The translations under genes were made by a program, and so were the position numbers. A stretch of DNA of 64,000 nucleotides, taken from assembly GCA_032191485.1 (NCBI GenBank), contig JAVDOI010000003.1:18244649-18308648 (forward strand), in the 5' to 3' direction. The notes beneath the pieces are model-generated. The model did no database searches. It was not told where the DNA came from and saw only the letters and a program-made list of their open reading frames with translations. Position 1 is the first letter of the stretch. Each line of letters starts with the position of its first letter. Positions 59,611-64,000 of this stretch are shown here, one piece after another. Source of the DNA: Leptoclinus maculatus (lineage: Eukaryota; Chordata; Actinopteri; Perciformes; Stichaeidae).

Positions 59611-62600
59611 CCTAAACTTGCATTCAGCTATGAGTTATAGTATTTTGGGTTGAAGATGGCCGTAGAAGTCCAGCCCACCTGATGAATGTTCTCACCGAGA
59701 GAGAGACTTCTGTGTGTGTGGATGCCAACACTGTCAGGTTCAGAGAGTCTGTTTTCGTCAGGCGTGTTGAAGTCGACAGGTCTGTATCTCTTTTGGCTGC
59801 GATGCATTGTGGTTTATTGAGGCTGCTGTCAGTGGGGATTTGGTTATCCTCCTCATCCCTGAACGATTGTTATACATCAGAGCAAAAAAATGAGTCCTGC
59901 AGAAAGATGCTCCTGCTCTTTAATTGTGAGGAGCTGGACACCAAAATCTGACCTTTTTGGGGTTTTAAATAGCTGAGCCATTTCCTTGCAGACGTTGTGA
60001 ATGCCTTTGTAGCGCCACTGGAGCTAGCTCAACGTCGTGACTTCATGTTTTCGGTATTTTGGCACTTTCACTGGAATATGGAAAATACATACAACCAAAC
60101 AATGAAATTGAGAAGTGCAAGGTGTATTGCCAAAGCTTTTTTTTTTTTTTCCTTCAGCAGTGTCGGAGTGATTTAAGGAGGATTATTCCCTTTTGGAGAA
60201 TTCAGTGTTTTAGGGGCTCTCTGAAGCCACTCGCTTGTCCTCGTTGGCCTAGAACTTCATCCTGCCAAAAATCTCTGTCCTCTGTCTCTACTTCTATTTT
60301 AAGCAGTTTGAACAAATACAACGCACTGGGAAAACCTACATAGGCTGCTCCCTGTCTCTAAAATAGACATTACACTCAATTATTTTCAACAATTTGAGAG
60401 ATGAAATATCTGGAAAAAAAGCATTTTCTGGAAGACTTGCCTTTTACTTAACATTGGACTAGGAACTGATACTGTATGGGTGGGATGTGGGTTAAGGATT
60501 TTAAGGATGGGAGGGAGGTGGGGGGGGGTAGTGTGACGGGATAGAGAGAGGAAGCGAGTTAGCCTCGGATGGGCGAGAGTGAAACCCGAGCATGATTGAG
60601 TTAGGGGAAAGGAGACAGGAGCCCCGAGGCTGCCAGTCGGATGCTGTGTGTGTGTGTGTGTGTGTGTATACACGGCGCTCTTGACATGCTGCCCTGTTAG
60701 CATGGGAGATTGTGATGGAGTTATCTGGCCTGGCCCTGAAAACGGCTTGTCATCTTGTGTATACACAAGGAGGTAGCGTTAGTCTGTGTGTATGCTTGTA
60801 CGGTGCCAGCAACATTACTCACAGGCCTTTTGGGACACAAGCAAAGCCTCGCCTGGTTCCTTTCCCTCTCTGGTGGAAATATACTCATTGCATCCTCTGA
60901 ATTCTCAGAAGATGAAGGTTATACAAACAGTGATGGAAATTAGGTCTTAGAGGGTTAAGCTATTACCTTTCTTGTGGGATTCCTCCTCACCTGCTTTTCA
61001 AATGGTTTGTGACGTGGCTGAAAATGAAACTGCCTGGCATTAAAAAAAAAAAAAAAAAGCTCTTCCTCTGACCAAAGCTTCATTAATGTCATTTTTTGTA
61101 ACCATTAAGAATATGTGTTTTTAAACTCATGACACTTTTTTTTTTTTTTTTACCCTTTCCATGATGCCGCCTAAACTGTGGGAAAAAAAATGTCCCAAAA
61201 CGAACACAGTACGGAGCCCCTGCTTCACACTGCACCAGCACTAAGCAAAAGCAGATGTTATAAAGTTTACAGAAATCAGAACATTATTTTCCTGTTTCCA
61301 TTGCATTCTTCTAAACACTTAGTGAACAAGCTTTGAAGTCACCCAAGAAATCTAGTCTGCGGGAGAAACGATAGGATCTCCTGGAGCAATGGAGCCGGGT
61401 AGGGGGTGAGGTAGTGGGGGGGCTCTGAGCGAGGGAAGGGGGGGGGTGAGGAGGAGCCTCGAAGGAGGGAGGGTTTGATGAAGAAAAAGAGGTGTGTGTG
61501 TCAGGTCTAGATTTAGCTTCCTCGTACGATTTCGGGTTGAATCAGCCGATTGGGACTTGTTCGCACATCCTACGCTCTTTCAAACCCTTTTTTCCCTGGG
61601 CTGGATGTGATCTGGAAGAGAGGGGGCAGATAAGCTGTGTTTAGGCAGGTCTGCTGTGGGTCTGATCGTAACCGCAGATAAATCCCACTGACTGTGTTAG
61701 ATAGCCTCACCGCAGGCAGTGTGCAGGACTGCCAGGAGCCCACATTAGGTCCCTGTAATGCATAGCCAATTTTATAATAGACCTTCCAACTACATGAGTA
61801 ATGTGGCTGCCTGGCAGGCATGTCCATTGGAAGCCTTAACAGAAGTCCCCCTATCATGCATCCATCTTGCACCTATCCTGCATTTGTGCCGCCTTTAGCG
61901 GCTTGCAAGCCTGTTCTCACTTAAATGCTCTCAAATAACCGAACAAGTCATGTCATCGTAACGCAAAACGTGTGCGTCTTCAATCAAAAGTGTTTGCAGC
62001 ATCATTCCTTACATCCCCCCCCCCCCGGATACATTCTCATTTCTCTAAACATTGTCCTCCAAAGGGGGACAGAGAAGCAACGAAAGCAACAGTTGCAGCG
62101 GGCTTTCAATAAGACGTGTGACTTCTAAGATGGCTACATCTGCAGCGCATTAGGGTTCAAGCGCGCTCTCGCAGGTTAACTAACTCTTCATGTTACCTCG
62201 AGTGACTGAGTCTCCTGAGAAGCAAACGGATCGCAGTGGGCTTTCGATTGCGAAACGCACGCCCGAAGAGCTTCATCATCTTAAGATGCATTGGACTTCA
62301 GTGTCACCATCACTTGCTTTTGATTTAGCTGTGCAAATCACCCTTGTTACCATGTATTACCGGCACAGGAGAATACAAATGCCTTGTCCCGCTCCTTCTA
62401 GCGTTCCAAGCCAATCTGCCTCCTCTCAGCCCTTGTTGTGCGCTAACACAACGTGGCATATGAATCACGCACACAATGCATGTCTTCATTCCGACCTCTA
62501 CAGACAGGACCTCACAGGACAGCCACTTTGGCATTTCCTGCTCTCTCATCTTCAAGGCTTAGTGGAGACATGCATTCCCTTTTCTCTTCGCATAATTCAA

Positions 62601-62752
62601 TAGTAGGTTTGACAATCACAATTAGTGCGACGGCAGAGTAGCCTGGCAAGCTTTCCCTCCGTAATATGGAATTACAAAACTGTGCCCAGTTCTCCACCCA
62701 CACGTGGTGGGCCCATGCAGTGATGCATCTTTGTTGGGTTTGACCCAAAAGA

Positions 62753-62772
62753 CCCCCCCCCCCCCCCCCCCC
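62753..62772. repeat. C20 homopolymer
   Basis: One of ten C or G runs of 14 or more in this window. Others: 7449-7463, 9464-9483, 24204-24224, 27002-27021, 27395-27411, 43558-43576, 48664-48677, 51310-51325 and 59202-59218. Confidence 0.95.
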
Positions 62773-63297
62773 TCTCTGCAAAACAAAGTGCCTGCAGAGA
62801 GCGTTGGAAGATTGCCAGGTTGGATTGCTACTGAAAACCCATGAGAACTTCTCTAAGGCTAAGAGTCTTAAAGGTCTCTACATGTGTGTGTGAGTAGGTA
62901 AGGGGTCTACCTCTGAGTCTGACGTGGGGGGGCAGGGGGGCGAGAGAGAGAGAGAGAAAGGATGATGTATATGTGTAAAGTAGACCTGCAGGTATTTCCT
63001 TCCAAGAGGTCTTTTTTTTTTTTTTTCTTCCTCTTTGTTTGCCTTGTTTCTTCTCCACACGCTCCATTGTTTTCATTGGCTGCGCAACCAATGGTGCTGC
63101 AACGCTGCAAAACGGCTGGTGTGATTTTTACAGGAGGATAGGGAACATGGGTCATAAAACTCGCCTCCATTTTCCACAGACCGAAGAAAGAAAGAAAAAA
63201 AAAAAAAATCGCCCCTGTCAAAGCACAAGACCTTTGTGGGAAGTCTGTATCGTACGGAGGCGTGTGTGTGTGAGAGAGTGAAAGATGTGCACAAGCA

Positions 63298-63298
<1 letters not shown>

Positions 63299-63341
<43 letters not shown>
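63299..63341. repeat. (AC)21 microsatellite
   Basis: Long AC run, preceded by an interrupted TG tract near 63261-63271, so the two can pair as an inverted repeat. Confidence 0.97.
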
Positions 63342-63345
<4 letters not shown>

Positions 63346-63728
63346 AGGAGGTCTTACTTCAGACATGGGCGGGAGAACCTCCGCACACCACAAGAAAACA
63401 CAGACTGGTGGTTTCTGACGTGATGTCATGATCTGAATACTCCTCAGTGATTTTAGTCGTTTTGGTGCTGTGATAGGCAGTGAGGGGAATCTCAGGGGAT
63501 CGTAGAACAACAAGCAGCCGTCCTGGTCTCGGGTCCCCCCGGGGAGGAGGGAAACTCACAGCAGTCCTCCCCCAGCAGTAAGCTGCCTCACCCGGCCAGA
63601 CACCGAGGCTGAAAAGCCCCCTTTTATCGCATGTTGAGATGAATATGGCCTTTGCTGTTGTTGTTTTCAAAACTTGATTGAAAGAAGGAGTTTGCTTGTT
63701 GTATGCTGAAAGTAAACTAGTTTGTATG

Positions 63729-63758
63729 ACGTGTCCTCCAACCCCTTGGAGGACACGT
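63729..63758. other. perfect 13-base hairpin with CCCC loop
   Basis: ACGTGTCCTCCAA, CCCC, TTGGAGGACACGT. Confidence 0.97.
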
Positions 63759-64000
63759 TTATAGCTATCCGAATGGCCACACTCCATCACAGAGAGAGGC
63801 ATGATGCAATACGGTACACACTTTCCAACAGTCTCTTGTCGACAGAATTCAAGATTTTATCCTCAATTCTCAATTACAGTACCGGTAGATATATTTGAAG
63901 AATGACAAAAGAGAGATCTTGAAGTCCTGCATGCTCTCTCACCTCTGCAGACCAAGTCATTTACACAATAGAGTACTTTCATTAAAGTATTACGGAGTCC

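Larger units (their letters stand above)
38890..64000 (+). other. slc25a21: slc25a21 intron 1, at least 25 kb, continuing past the window
   Basis: No reading frame here encodes the expected exon 2 peptide (CLMHPLDVVKTR region) or any other protein I recognise on either strand. Contents: hAT-like short transposons (39268-40045, 40520-40711, 47213-47658), an inverted pair of elements (44096-45026), microsatellites and long G/C runs, an A29 run at 47994-48022, and long unique stretches at 46.2-47.1, 49.5-50.0, 51.1-52.6, 54.9-58.2 and 61.3-62.7 kb. Very long introns are known for this gene in mammals. Confidence 0.75.

Noticed and set aside
63073..63802. 143- to 147-codon minus-strand frames at the window end
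   Set aside because: They run through the AC microsatellite and poly(A) tract, giving Cys-Val and Phe repeats. No similarity recognised.
38890..64000. Search for slc25a21 exon 2
   Set aside because: I looked for the conserved carrier signature following the first helix and found no frame with it, so no second exon is called.
1..64000. CRISPR arrays, tRNA or rRNA genes, bacterial operons
   Set aside because: The tandem arrays are microsatellites or degenerate minisatellites without spacer structure. No tRNA box pairs or rRNA segments were recognised.

Overview
The window is nuclear DNA from a vertebrate, almost certainly a ray-finned fish of the percomorph type. Evidence: GT-AG introns split two clearly vertebrate genes, (CA/TG)n microsatellites are dense, and there are many short non-autonomous DNA transposons, including a hAT-like family with CAGTGGTGGAAAG ends and a foldback family with TTTGACATTTT ends. 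I see no bacterial, phage, CRISPR or organelle sequence, no rRNA or tRNA gene, and no gene system that looks new. The novelty here is small-scale: transposon structure, perfect hairpins, splice-site microsatellites, gene order and possible regulatory blocks.

Layout. From 1 to about 5.5 kb is repeat-rich sequence without a recognisable gene. A GC-rich block ending in a good splice donor at 5908 is a candidate promoter and non-coding first exon. From 10,227 to 34,009 on the + strand lies a complete plekhh1 gene: 29 coding exons that I joined by hand with reading phase conserved at every junction, giving 1,421 residues (N-terminal coiled coil, long Ser/Pro-rich linker, PH-PH-MyTH4-FERM). Its 3' UTR probably runs to about 36.1 kb and holds one transposon inserted in another. 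From 36.1 to 38.5 kb is a short intergenic region with repeat fragments. At 38,820 on the + strand starts slc25a21 (mitochondrial 2-oxodicarboxylate carrier). Only its first coding exon (23 codons plus one base) is present. Everything from 38,890 to the window end reads as its first large intron, at least 25 kb long, with transposon copies, microsatellites and several unique-looking blocks that could be conserved non-coding elements.

How the genes relate. plekhh1 encodes a cytoplasmic, membrane-associated adaptor related to C. elegans MAX-1. slc25a21 encodes an inner mitochondrial membrane carrier in lysine and tryptophan breakdown. Nothing suggests joint function; they are same-strand neighbours. 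In human they lie on the same chromosome (14q24.1 and 14q13.3) but tens of megabases apart. SLC25A21 is known as the bystander neighbour of PAX9, so its intron is a plausible home for developmental enhancers, but that idea needs alignment to test.
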